Assembly: GCA_004321925.1 (NCBI GenBank)
Contig: SCQH01000043.1
Coordinates: forward strand, 1-40,676
Direction of reading: 5' to 3'
DNA length: 40,676 bases
DNA from: Nitrospirota bacterium
GTDB taxonomy: Bacteria > Nitrospirota > Thermodesulfovibrionia > Thermodesulfovibrionales > UBA6898
The notes beneath the pieces were generated by a model, which was not told the DNA's origin, searched no databases, and saw only the letters and a list, made by a program, of their open reading frames with translations. A program made the translations under genes and the position numbers. Numbering within the stretch: position 1 is the stretch's first letter; each line of letters begins with the position of its first letter. Shown here in pieces: positions 25,221 to 33,369 of this stretch.

Positions 25221-26300
25221 ATGTCAAAGACATATACGATAGCGGTTATCCCCGGCGACGGCACCGGTCCCGAGGTGGTGAGAGAGGGCATGAAGGTCAT
25301 GAAGACCGCTGCGGTCTCGGGCGGCTTCAAGCTCGAATTCACCGAGTTCAATTTCGGCGGGGAGCTGTATCTGAAGACGGGAGAGACGCTCCCTGACAGC
25401 GCCGTCGATGAGTTCAGGAAATTTGATTCCATCTTTCTCGGCGCCATCGGGCACCCGGATGTGAAGCCCGGCATCCTCGAGACCGGCATACTGCTGAAGG
25501 CCCGTTTCGCCCTCGACCAGTATATCAATCTCCGGCCGGTGAGGCTCTATCCGAATGTCGAGACCCCGCTCAGGGACAAGGGGCCTGAGGACATCGATTT
25601 TGTGGTGATCCGCGAAAACACGGGCGGCATCTATACCGGCATCGGCGGGGCTACCCGGGTGGGCACACTGGACGAGATCGCCACCCAGGTGATGGTCTAC
25701 GACCGCCGTACGGTGGACCGCTGCCTGAGGTATGCCTTTGAGCTCAAGAAAAAGCGCAATACATTAAATCCGAAGTATGCTGAAAAACCGATAACGCTGA
25801 TCCATAAACGCAACGTGCTGACGCATTGCGGGGACCTCTGGTACCGTGCCTTTGAGGAAATGGGGGCCCGGGACTACCCCGGGATCAAACGTGACTATAA
25901 TCATGTGGATGCCGCAAATATGTGGCTCGTGAAGAACCCTGAGTGGTTCGACGTGGCGGTCACCGAAAACCTCTTCGGCGACATTATCACCGACGTCGGT
26001 GCGATGATCCAGGGCGGCCTGGGTGTCGCTGCCGGAGGGAACATCAACCCTGAGGGTGTTTCAATGTTCGAACCGATGGGCGGCAGTGCCCCGAAGTATG
26101 CCGGCCTGAACGTCATCAACCCCATGGCGGCCATCGGGGCCGCGATGATGATGCTCGATACCCTGGGAGAGACAAAGACCGCCCAGGCCATAGAGTCGGC
26201 GATGATGACGGTCATGCAGAAGATGAAGAGCCAGGCAGCCGGCAAGATGGGATATTCCACGACCGAAGTGGGAGATATGGTCGCGGCGCTGCTGGCCTGA
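25221..26300 (+). CDS. leuB: 3-isopropylmalate dehydrogenase (isocitrate/isopropylmalate family)
   Basis: The 359-residue enzyme likely oxidises and decarboxylates 3-isopropylmalate in leucine synthesis. It has the family start IAVIPGDGTGPEVVREG, the substrate stretch FALDQYINLRPVRLYP, RENTGGIYTG, and the metal-binding stretch NLFGDIITDVGAMIQGGLG. The NAD-side loop reads MGGSAPKYAGLNVINPMAAI. Overall it resembles LeuB of Geobacter type rather than the GSAPDIAGKGIANP form. An isocitrate or homoisocitrate role cannot be excluded. AGGAGGAG lies just before the ATG, and asd follows. Confidence 0.85.
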   Translation: MSKTYTIAVIPGDGTGPEVVREGMKVMKTAAVSGGFKLEFTEFNFGGELYLKTGETLPDSAVDEFRKFDSIFLGAIGHPDVKPGILETGILLKARFALDQYINLRPVRLYPNVETPLRDKGPEDIDFVVIRENTGGIYTGIGGATRVGTLDEIATQVMVYDRRTVDRCLRYAFELKKKRNTLNPKYAEKPITLIHKRNVLTHCGDLWYRAFEEMGARDYPGIKRDYNHVDAANMWLVKNPEWFDVAVTENLFGDIITDVGAMIQGGLGVAAGGNINPEGVSMFEPMGGSAPKYAGLNVINPMAAIGAAMMMLDTLGETKTAQAIESAMMTVMQKMKSQAAGKMGYSTTEVGDMVAALLA

Positions 26301-26344
26301 CCGTTTCTGAAGGATAGACAAAAACAATCAAGGGAGTGATGATC

Positions 26345-27457
26345 ATGATGCGAGTTGGTTTTATTGGATGGCGTGGTATGGTAGGCTCGGTGCTGATGGG
26401 GAGGATGCTTGAGGAGAAGGATTTCGCGGGCATCGATCCGGTCTTTTTTACCACCTCGAATATTGGCGGCAAGGCCCCGGATATCGGCAGGGATGTGCCG
26501 CCTCTGAAGGACGCGAAGAATATAGATGACCTGAAGGATATGCATGCGATCGTCTCCTGCCAGGGGGGAGATTATACGAACGAGGTCTACCCGAAACTGC
26601 GCGCTTCAGGCTGGAAGGGATACTGGATCGATGCAGCCTCGGCCCTCCGCATGGAGAAGGATGCGATCATCATCCTCGACCCGGTCAACCGCGGCGTGAT
26701 CAGGGACGGACTCGCGGCAGGCATCAGGAATTATATCGGCGGCAACTGTACGGTCTCTCTGATGCTCATGGCCCTGGGCGGCCTTTATGAGCGGGGGCTG
26801 GTCGAATGGATGAGCGCCATGACCTATCAGGCAGCTTCGGGTGCCGGGGCCAACAACATGCGCGAACTGCTCAGGCAGATGGGGTCCATCCATGACTCGG
26901 TGAAGGGACTTCTGGAGACCCCGGCAAGTGCCATCCTCGAGATCGACCGCACCGTGGCGCAGCATATACGTTCTGACGCCTATCCCCGCGAGTATTTCGG
27001 CGTCCCGCTTGCCGGATCGGTCATCCCCTGGATCGATAAACAGCTCGAAAGCGGGCAGAGCAAGGAGGAATGGAAGGGGCAGGCCGAAACGAACAAGATC
27101 CTCGGACGGGAGGCCAACCCTGTCCTGATAGACGGGACCTGCGTGCGTGTCGGCGCCATGCGCTGCCATAGCCAGGCGCTGACGATCAAGCTGACAAAGG
27201 ACGTCCCCCTGGATGAGATAACCGGGATGATCGCCGGACATAACGAGTGGGTGAAGGTGGTGCCGAACCAGCGTGAGATCACGGTCGCCGAACTCACCCC
27301 TGCTGCCATCACCGGTACCCTGGCGGTCCCGGTCGGCCGCCTGCGCAAAATGAATATGGGACCGCAGTTCCTCAACGCCTTTACCTGCGGCGACCAGCTC
27401 CTCTGGGGGGCTGCAGAGCCGCTCCGGCGGATGCTCCGAATTATTGTTGAGCAATAA
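26345..27457 (+). CDS. asd: Aspartate-semialdehyde dehydrogenase
   Basis: The enzyme reduces aspartyl phosphate to the semialdehyde for lysine, threonine and methionine. It has the NADP-binding start [20 protein letters not shown], the active Cys in [16 protein letters not shown], and [15 protein letters not shown], typical of the gamma-proteobacterial Asd type. Several in-frame starts exist (GTG 26336, ATG 26339, 26345, 26348); AGGGAG at 26331-26336 fits the ATG at 26345 or 26348. From 26345 the protein is 370 residues, normal in length. It is 44 bases after leuB, likely in one operon. Confidence 0.93.
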   Translation: MMRVGFIGWRGMVGSVLMGRMLEEKDFAGIDPVFFTTSNIGGKAPDIGRDVPPLKDAKNIDDLKDMHAIVSCQGGDYTNEVYPKLRASGWKGYWIDAASALRMEKDAIIILDPVNRGVIRDGLAAGIRNYIGGNCTVSLMLMALGGLYERGLVEWMSAMTYQAASGAGANNMRELLRQMGSIHDSVKGLLETPASAILEIDRTVAQHIRSDAYPREYFGVPLAGSVIPWIDKQLESGQSKEEWKGQAETNKILGREANPVLIDGTCVRVGAMRCHSQALTIKLTKDVPLDEITGMIAGHNEWVKVVPNQREITVAELTPAAITGTLAVPVGRLRKMNMGPQFLNAFTCGDQLLWGAAEPLRRMLRIIVEQ

Positions 27458-27462
27458 GAAGC

Positions 27463-27480
27463 AGGCCGGCACCGGCCTTT
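27463..27480 (+). terminator. Possible weak terminator after asd
   Basis: AGGCCG and CGGCCT enclose GCAC, followed by only TTCC. A second GC hairpin (GGGGC/GCCCC) follows within 20 bases. Termination would be partial, since the deaminase gene starts 40 bases on. Confidence 0.3.
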
Positions 27481-27519
27481 CCTGGGGCCGTCTGCCCCGG
27501 GCTTGGGGACATCACAGGT

Positions 27520-28842
27520 ATGGAAGCTGCTGACGTAATCATCAGGGCCGGTCATATACTGACCATGAATGACAGCCTGGACCTTTACCGGGACGGGGCT
27601 GTTGCGGTCAGGGACGGCAGGGTCCTGGCTGTCGGACCCGAAGAGGAGATCGACCGGCTCTATTTCTCCGAAAAGAGCCTTGGCGGGGAGAATGCCGTTG
27701 CCTTCCCCGGGTTGGTCAATGCCCACACGCATTCCCCCATGGTCTATTTCCGCGGACTGGAAGACGACCTGCCGCTGAAGGTCTGGCTGGAGGAGCATAT
27801 CTGGCCTGCGGAAAACCGGTGGCTCAGCCCCGAGTTCGTCAGTGATGCGGCCGGGCTGGCCTGCATCGAGATGCTGAAGGCCGGGATCACTGCCTTTGGC
27901 GACATGTATTTTTACGGGGACGCGATCGCGCAGACGGCCAGAAAGAACGGGATGCGGGCGGTGGTCTGTTCCGGCATCCTCGATTTCCCGAGCAGGACCG
28001 CTTCGTCTGCCGATGAATACCTCCGCAATGCCGAGACCTTTATCCGGGACTGGAAGGACGACGACCTGATCATCCCGGGGGTTGCGCCGCATGCGCCCTA
28101 TACCTGCTCGCCCGACACCCTGAAAAGGGCAAAGGAGCTTTCCGGGAAGTACGGTGTGCCCCTGCACCTGCATCTCTCGGAGACCCGGTGGGAGGTGCAG
28201 GAGGTCCTGACCAGATATGGCAAGACGCCTATTGCCCTGCTTGAGAGCATCGGCATCCTCGACAAGAGCGTGATCGCGGCTCATTGTGTCTGGCCCACGG
28301 AGGAGGAGATCGGGACGCTCGCCAGGACCGGCGTCGGGGTCGTGCACTGCATCGAGAGCAACCTCAAGCTTGCCTCCGGCATTGCGCCAGTTGTGCAGAT
28401 GCTTGCTGCGGGCTGCAGGGTCTGCTTCGGCACGGACGGGGCTGCAAGCAACAATGACCTCAATATCCTCAGCGAGATGTCCACTGCTGCCAAGGTCCAT
28501 AAGGCCGTGGCGGGAGACCCGACCGTGCTGGATGCACGTCAGGCCCTGCTGATGGCAACGCGGTGGGGGGCCGAGACCCTGGGCATCGGGCATCTTGCCG
28601 GAAGCATCGAAAAGGGCAAGTCTGCGGACATTGTCATCGCAAGCCTCAACAGGCCACATATGGTCCCGCTCTATGATATCTATTCCCATATTGTCTATTC
28701 CATGCACCCCTCGGATGTCTCAACCGTGCTGGTGAGGGGCAGGGTCCTGATGGAAGAAAGAAGGCTGACCAGCGCGGACGAGGCCGGTATCATCCGAAAG
28801 GCCGTCGAGTGGGGCAGGCGCATAAGGGCACGGGAAACGTAG
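27520..28842 (+). CDS. mtaD: MTA/SAH-type amidohydrolase deaminase
   Basis: The 440-residue protein is an amidohydrolase of the 5-methylthioadenosine/S-adenosylhomocysteine deaminase type. Metal and substrate ligands appear in order: VNAHTHSPMVYFRG, PHAPYTCSPDTL, LHLHLSETRWEV, IAAHCVW and FGTDGAASNNDLN. The C-terminal small beta domain carries GSIEKGKSADIVI. The usual product is the inosine derivative of MTA or SAH, so it would act in methionine salvage or SAH removal, matching asd upstream in methionine supply. Guanine deaminase or related specificity is possible. Confidence 0.85.
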   Translation: MEAADVIIRAGHILTMNDSLDLYRDGAVAVRDGRVLAVGPEEEIDRLYFSEKSLGGENAVAFPGLVNAHTHSPMVYFRGLEDDLPLKVWLEEHIWPAENRWLSPEFVSDAAGLACIEMLKAGITAFGDMYFYGDAIAQTARKNGMRAVVCSGILDFPSRTASSADEYLRNAETFIRDWKDDDLIIPGVAPHAPYTCSPDTLKRAKELSGKYGVPLHLHLSETRWEVQEVLTRYGKTPIALLESIGILDKSVIAAHCVWPTEEEIGTLARTGVGVVHCIESNLKLASGIAPVVQMLAAGCRVCFGTDGAASNNDLNILSEMSTAAKVHKAVAGDPTVLDARQALLMATRWGAETLGIGHLAGSIEKGKSADIVIASLNRPHMVPLYDIYSHIVYSMHPSDVSTVLVRGRVLMEERRLTSADEAGIIRKAVEWGRRIRARET

Positions 28843-28883
28843 CAGTTTACAATTACTTCTGAAACGAATTACAATGGAGCATT

Positions 28884-30239
28884 ATGCCTGACAGCAACTG
28901 GAAAGAACTCTTCTCGGCCATCCGGGAGGAGGAATGGGACGATGCGATACTGAGCATCGACGGCCTTATCAAAAAAGAGCCTTCTGACCCTGAACACTTT
29001 GTCAAGCTCGGTGACCTGTATGTGAACGGCAGGAACTTTCATGGGGCGGTCCTTGCCTACAGGAAGGCCCTGGGGTTTTATAAACAGGCCCATGACACGG
29101 CGAAGGCCATCATGATCTGCAAAAAGATACTCGAACTCGAACCTGCAGACAGGGATATGGCGCAGCAACTGGACGACCTGCTGGCCGGGCATAAAAAAAA
29201 TGCCCCGCTCACCATACAGCTCAGATCAGGACAGTTCGAGGGAGAAGGGACAGAAGCCGGGCCTGCTGATGAGCGGCTCAGGAAATATATCGGGTCAGAG
29301 CACGCCCCTGAACTGCTCAAACTGATCCTCAGCCACGGCGGTGATGAGATACTGAAGCAGCTTGCGGTCATCTGCTTCAAACCCGGCGACCAGGTCATCA
29401 GGGAAGGCGAAGCGGGCGATTCGCTCTTTATCATCCTCTCCGGCGCTGTGGAGATCTCCAGCCGGGTCCAGGGGAGGCAGGTCGGACTTGCCTCGCTCAT
29501 GGACGGCGATATCTTCGGTGAGATGGGTTTCCTCTCCTCCAAACCGCGGACAGCGACCGTGACAGCCATCACCGACCTTGAAATCGTTGAGGTGATCAAG
29601 CCGGTCCTTGACATGGTCATTGAGCGGAAGCCGGACCTCCTGAGGCATCTCTATAATGTCTATATCTCGCGGATGGACATGACCCTTGCCGAATTCAGAA
29701 GATCGGCAGGCGGCAGCCTTGCCGGCAGCCTGAAGGAACTGGCTCTCCCGGATCTCATGCAGGTCTTTGAACAGACCAGAAAAGAGGGGGTCCTGTCGGT
29801 CACTGCTGAGGGAGGAAGCGGCCGGGTCTCTTTCAGGGAGGGGATGGTCGAGGATATGTCGTTCCGGGACCTCAGGGGTGAGGATGCCCTGGTGGAACTT
29901 CTGCTGCTCAGGGACGGGAGCTTCCATTATGAGAATAAAGAGGTCGGCAAGGGTGCGGTCTCGAGACCGGTCGGCTTTCTCCTGATGGAGGGAGCCCGCC
30001 TCATCGACGAGCAGTCTGCCTTAAAGGAGCATATGCCCGAAGGCGGTGACATACTGGAGCTCACCGGCAGTCCTGACTCAGGGGATCATGATATGAATGT
30101 TGTTGCTGCCTGCCTGCAGAAGAAGGCCCAAAGGCTCGGGGAGGCGGCAGAGGCCTCCGGACTTTCCCGCATCAGGGCCGCTATTGCAGCGGCAAAGCTC
30201 AGAAGGGGAGGTCTGCTGCAGATCAGATCCAAATTTTGA
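28884..30239 (+). CDS. TPR / cyclic-nucleotide-binding / DUF4388 protein
   Basis: The 451-residue soluble protein has TPR-like helices at the N-terminus (about 5-105, HFVKLGDLYVNGRNFHGAVL). A CAP_ED domain follows (about 160-265) with EGEAGDSLFIILSGAVEI and the phosphate cassette GEMGFLSSKPRTATV, whose Arg would bind a cyclic nucleotide. Then comes DUF4388/PATAN (about 275-370; SLAGSLKELALPDLMQVFEQ) and a C-terminal helical tail. DUF4388 proteins occur in bacterial signalling, often with GTPase or response regulators. It has no DNA-binding domain, so it likely acts by protein contact. It may be cotranscribed with mtaD, 41 bases upstream. Confidence 0.8.
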   Translation: MPDSNWKELFSAIREEEWDDAILSIDGLIKKEPSDPEHFVKLGDLYVNGRNFHGAVLAYRKALGFYKQAHDTAKAIMICKKILELEPADRDMAQQLDDLLAGHKKNAPLTIQLRSGQFEGEGTEAGPADERLRKYIGSEHAPELLKLILSHGGDEILKQLAVICFKPGDQVIREGEAGDSLFIILSGAVEISSRVQGRQVGLASLMDGDIFGEMGFLSSKPRTATVTAITDLEIVEVIKPVLDMVIERKPDLLRHLYNVYISRMDMTLAEFRRSAGGSLAGSLKELALPDLMQVFEQTRKEGVLSVTAEGGSGRVSFREGMVEDMSFRDLRGEDALVELLLLRDGSFHYENKEVGKGAVSRPVGFLLMEGARLIDEQSALKEHMPEGGDILELTGSPDSGDHDMNVVAACLQKKAQRLGEAAEASGLSRIRAAIAAAKLRRGGLLQIRSKF

Positions 30240-30317
30240 ATTCTTAATTCTTAATTTTTTTATTCAGGAAGAACAACATTCTATTTCAGCAATTCAAAAT
30301 TCATAATTCAAAATTAT
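30231..30317. repeat. AT-rich palindromic repeat, copy 1
   Basis: AATTTTGAATTCTTAATTC on the left and AATTCATAATTCAAAATTA on the right form an imperfect inverted repeat between convergent genes. A close relative lies at 33239-33322. The left arm overlaps the last codons of the DUF4388 gene. A role as bidirectional terminator is possible for this copy only. Confidence 0.7.
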
Positions 30318-30331
30318 AGCTGCCTGGACTT

Positions 30332-30922
30332 TTAGAGGTCCCGCCTGCCCTCCAGGGCCTTTCCGAGAGTTACTTCGTCCGCGAATTCAATATCGCTTCC
30401 CATCGGAAGCCCGTAGGCGATCCTGGTCACCCTGACCGGCAGTGACGACAGAACCTCTTTGATATACTGGGCTGTCATCTCGCCCTTTGTGTTGGGGTTC
30501 GTGGCGATGATCACCTCAGTCACCCCGTTGTCCCTGACCCTGTCGATCAGTTCCTGTATCTTCAGCTTCTCAGGGGTGATCCCGTCCAGGGGCGACAGGG
30601 CCCCGAGCAGCACATGGTACTTCCAGTTGATCCCCTTGACGCGCTCGAGGACCAGGATGTTGCTCGGCTCCTCGACAACGCAGATCCTGCCGGCATCGCG
30701 TGAGGGGTCGCTGCAGATGCTGCAGAGGTCATGCTCGGTGATGTTGAAACACTGCCTGCAGAACTTTGCCTTTTCCTTGACCCGTTCTATGGCGCGTGCC
30801 AGGGCAAGGGCATTACCCTCAGGCATCGAAAGGATGAAGAAGGCAAGCCTCTGGGCCGACTTTCTGCCAATGCCGGGCAGACGGGTCAGTTCAGTGATAA
30901 GCTCCTCGATGATGCCATGCAT
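30332..30922 (-). CDS. recR: Recombination mediator RecR
   Basis: The 196-residue protein helps load RecA with RecO/RecF at gaps. It has the helix-hairpin-helix LTRLPGIGRKSAQRLAFFIL (about 12-31), a four-Cys zinc site (FCRQCFNITEHDLCSIC, about 54-70), and a Toprim domain with ICVVEEPSNILVLER (about 79-93), then the Walker-B-like C-terminus ASNPNTKGE-type ATNPNTKGEMTAQYI. Length is normal. It ends the run ffs-dnaX-ybaB-recR, a widely conserved order. Confidence 0.96.
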   Translation of the reverse strand: MHGIIEELITELTRLPGIGRKSAQRLAFFILSMPEGNALALARAIERVKEKAKFCRQCFNITEHDLCSICSDPSRDAGRICVVEEPSNILVLERVKGINWKYHVLLGALSPLDGITPEKLKIQELIDRVRDNGVTEVIIATNPNTKGEMTAQYIKEVLSSLPVRVTRIAYGLPMGSDIEFADEVTLGKALEGRRDL

Positions 30923-30934
30923 GGGTGTACTGCC

Positions 30935-31276
30935 TTACCGTCCGAACATGTTCCCGATGCCGCCCATGCCCGGGATCTGAAGACCGCCGGTGATCTTTGA
31001 CATCTCGTCGCTGACCATTTCCTGGGCCCTTCTGATAGCCTCGTTCGAGGCCGCAAGGATAAGGTCCTGAAGCATATCCACGTCGTCGGGGTTGACGACC
31101 TCCCGGTCGATCTTTATCGAGACAAGCTCCCCTGACCCGCTGGCAACGACGGTTATCATGCCTCCGCCTGCCGTGGCCTCAGCCGTTTTCTTCTTTGCCT
31201 CCTCCTGCGCCTTCTGCATCTCTTCCTGAAGCTTCTGTGCCTGACGCATCAGGTCACCCAGCATCTTCTTTGACAT
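30935..31276 (-). CDS. ybaB: YbaB/EbfC nucleoid-associated protein
   Basis: This 113-residue DNA-binding protein has the family N-terminal helix (LGDLMRQAQKLQEEMQKAQE), the central strand GMITVVASGSGELVSIKID and the C-terminal LILAASNEAIRRAQEMVSDE helix, then a Gly/Met-rich tail (GGLQIPGMGGIG). The frame opens earlier, but the second of two ATGs (31276) has GGAGG at good spacing and the family start. It overlaps the end of dnaX by about 20 bases and precedes recR. Confidence 0.93.
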   Translation of the reverse strand: MSKKMLGDLMRQAQKLQEEMQKAQEEAKKKTAEATAGGGMITVVASGSGELVSIKIDREVVNPDDVDMLQDLILAASNEAIRRAQEMVSDEMSKITGGLQIPGMGGIGNMFGR

Positions 31277-32978
31277 CATCTCCTCCGTTTGGTGCGGCGT
31301 TATTATTCTCAAGCGAGGTGACCTCGACGATCCGGCCGTCAAAGAGTTCGAGGGCCTCCTTGACGAGCGGGTCCTCCATCACCTTTTCCTTAAGGTCTTT
31401 TTTCCGGACCCCCTTTTTGGCTGTTGTTGCAAGTCTGATCTTCAGCTGACTGCCGTAGGACTCATGCAGGAGCCTTTCGATCCCGCTGAGGTTCTTTTTT
31501 ATGGAGTCCTCAAAGACCGCATGCCCTCCGTTGAGGGTCAGGACAAGCTCCTGCCCCGAGAGCTCTATATGTGTCTGAGAGAGTTTGGACGCAAGAGGGG
31601 GCTCAACCCTGCTGAGCACCTTTTCCCAGGCCTCGGTGATGCCTACGGAACCCTCCTGGGGCATCGGGGCCGGCGAAGGAGGCTCATCCGGTTCGGGCAG
31701 AACGACCGGTGCCTCCTCTTTCTTCGGAGGTACCGGGTCAGCTGCCTGCTTTGCGGCCGGTCTTGCCGGAGCGCTGACAGGGGAGGGCCTCTGAGGCGGG
31801 ACTGATCTGGCTGTGGCGGCCGGGGTATTCTTTGCAGCCCCGCTGCCAACCTGCCCGCTGAGGGCATTGATCACGTCGGTGATCGGGGTCAGGCCGCTCA
31901 GGAAGCTTGCCCTGATGAGCGCCATCTCGAGGGCCAGCCTCGGGGATGAGGCATGCCTCACCTCGGTGTCTGCCTTCATGATCTCGGTCAGCACCAGGGT
32001 CAGCTGGTCTTCGCTGGTCCTGCTGATGATCTCTTGTACTGCGGGGATCTCCTCAGCGCTGAAGTCGAGCGCTGTCTCAGGATTTTTCATGACGCTTGCC
32101 ACAAGAAGGTCCCTGAAGAACTGGACCAGTTCCCGGGTGAAGGTCCTGATATCGGTCCCCTGCTCGGAAAGGAGATGCACCGTCTCGAGGAGCGCAACCC
32201 GGTCGCCGCAGAGCAGGGCCGTGGCGACCTTCGAGAGCAGGCTGAAGTCGGTGATCCCGAGCATGTTCTTGACATCCTCTTCGCTGATGTCGGAGGAGAA
32301 GGAGGATATCTGGTCGAGGATGGTCAGGGAATCGCGCATGCTGCCGTCAGCGGCACGGGCGACAAGGCCCAGGGCCGCTGATGAGACCTGTATCTGCTCG
32401 CTGTCCGCTATCTGCCTGAGGCGGGCCTTTATCTCTCCCGCCGATATCCTGCGAAAAGGCATGTGCTGGCAGCGCGACAGGACGGTCGCCGGGATCTTCT
32501 TCATCTCGGTCGTTGCCAGGACGAAGATGACGTGGGCCGGAGGTTCCTCGAGGGTCTTCAGGAGGGCATTGAAGGCAGAGCCGGAGAGCATATGCACTTC
32601 ATCGATGATATAGACCTTATACTTGCCGTAGGACGGGGCATACTTGACCCTCTCCCTGAGGTCCCGGATATCGTCGACGCTGTTGTTTGAGGCGCCGTCG
32701 ATCTCGGTCACATCGACCGACGACCCGTCGGCGATCCCGGTGCATGAGGCACAGATGCCGCACGGGGAGAAAGTGGGTCCTTCGACGCAGTTCAGGGCCT
32801 TTGCCAGGATCCTCGCAGAGGAGGTCTTGCCGACCCCGCGGGGGCCCGAAAAGATATAGGCATGGGCGATCTTCCCCTGGGTGATCGCGTTTTTCAGGAT
32901 CCGCATGATCGGTTCCTGGCCGACAAGGTCGTCAAACCCCTTCGGTCTCCATTTGCGTGCAAGTACGAGATAGCTCAT
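31254..32978 (-). CDS. dnaX: DNA polymerase III gamma/tau subunit
   Basis: The clamp-loader ATPase has 574 residues from the ATG at 32978 (MSYLVLARKWRPKGFDDL); a longer frame to 33041 would run into the SRP RNA gene and is rejected. It shows the Walker A FSGPRGVGKTSSARI, a zinc module (SPCGICASC), the Walker B region VYIIDEVHMLS and the sensor LATTEMKKIPATVLSRCQ. Domain III (about 220-355) follows, then a Pro-rich linker (about 370-450) and a C-terminal tail, as in full-length tau. I could not confirm a frameshift site for gamma. Confidence 0.95.
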   Translation of the reverse strand: MSYLVLARKWRPKGFDDLVGQEPIMRILKNAITQGKIAHAYIFSGPRGVGKTSSARILAKALNCVEGPTFSPCGICASCTGIADGSSVDVTEIDGASNNSVDDIRDLRERVKYAPSYGKYKVYIIDEVHMLSGSAFNALLKTLEEPPAHVIFVLATTEMKKIPATVLSRCQHMPFRRISAGEIKARLRQIADSEQIQVSSAALGLVARAADGSMRDSLTILDQISSFSSDISEEDVKNMLGITDFSLLSKVATALLCGDRVALLETVHLLSEQGTDIRTFTRELVQFFRDLLVASVMKNPETALDFSAEEIPAVQEIISRTSEDQLTLVLTEIMKADTEVRHASSPRLALEMALIRASFLSGLTPITDVINALSGQVGSGAAKNTPAATARSVPPQRPSPVSAPARPAAKQAADPVPPKKEEAPVVLPEPDEPPSPAPMPQEGSVGITEAWEKVLSRVEPPLASKLSQTHIELSGQELVLTLNGGHAVFEDSIKKNLSGIERLLHESYGSQLKIRLATTAKKGVRKKDLKEKVMEDPLVKEALELFDGRIVEVTSLENNNAAPNGGDDVKEDAG

Positions 32979-33011
32979 AGTATTATTTGGCCAAAGAGTT
33001 GCTGCCTTTGT

Positions 33012-33122
33012 GCAATCTGCGAACGACTTGCTGCGGCACACAGGAAGAATGCTTATCGCTGCTTCCTTCCGGACCTGACGAGATTCACACCTGCCTGTTG
33101 CGCAGGGCCGCTCACAGACTGC
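33012..33122 (-). ncRNA. ffs: Bacterial small SRP RNA (4.5S type)
   Basis: On the minus strand the apical hallmark CAGGTCCGGAAGGAAGCAGC is present. The two ends GCAGTCTGTGAGCGGC and GTCGTTCGCAGATTGC pair over 16 positions with G-U wobbles but no mismatch, giving a rod-like RNA of about 111 nt with the conserved asymmetric loop. It binds Ffh for membrane targeting. It lies 33 bases upstream of dnaX, as in many bacteria. Confidence 0.95.
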
Positions 33123-33131
33123 AGAAAAACA

Positions 33132-33160
33132 GTGAATAATCCCGGCAAGGGATTACTCAC
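33132..33160 (-). promoter_or_regulatory. Hairpin upstream of SRP RNA, followed by a T-run
   Basis: GTGAGTAATCCC and GGGATTATTCAC pair over 12 positions with one G-T, with TTGCC between, and TGTTTTTC follows before the SRP RNA 5' end. It looks like an intrinsic terminator or operator ahead of ffs, though no minus-strand gene lies upstream to be terminated. Confidence 0.45.
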
Positions 33161-33238
33161 ATAAAATCAATCAGTTATTTTAGCATAACCCCCAAGCCTT
33201 TTGTCATAAAGGGCCTTTCCAAACAACGACGAACTGAT

Positions 33239-33322
33239 AATTTTGAATTCTTAATTCTGAATTTTTAATTATGGAAATAACACTGCGTGTTACCTTAATC
33301 AAGAATTAAGAATTCAAAATTA
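33239..33322. repeat. AT-rich palindromic repeat, copy 2
   Basis: It shares AATTTTGAATTCTTAATTC with the copy at 30231-30317 and ends in AAGAATTAAGAATTCAAAAT. Together the two copies bracket ffs-dnaX-ybaB-recR. It lies between divergent ffs and the MEMO-AMMECR1 gene. Confidence 0.7.
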
Positions 33323-33369
33323 GAATTGTCTTTTATAATTGTCTTTTTTTTGTAGTAACATATAAAGAT

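Noticed and set aside
26980-28707. 575-residue minus-strand ORF
   Set aside because: It is a shadow of the asd and deaminase genes, both clearly real on the plus strand.
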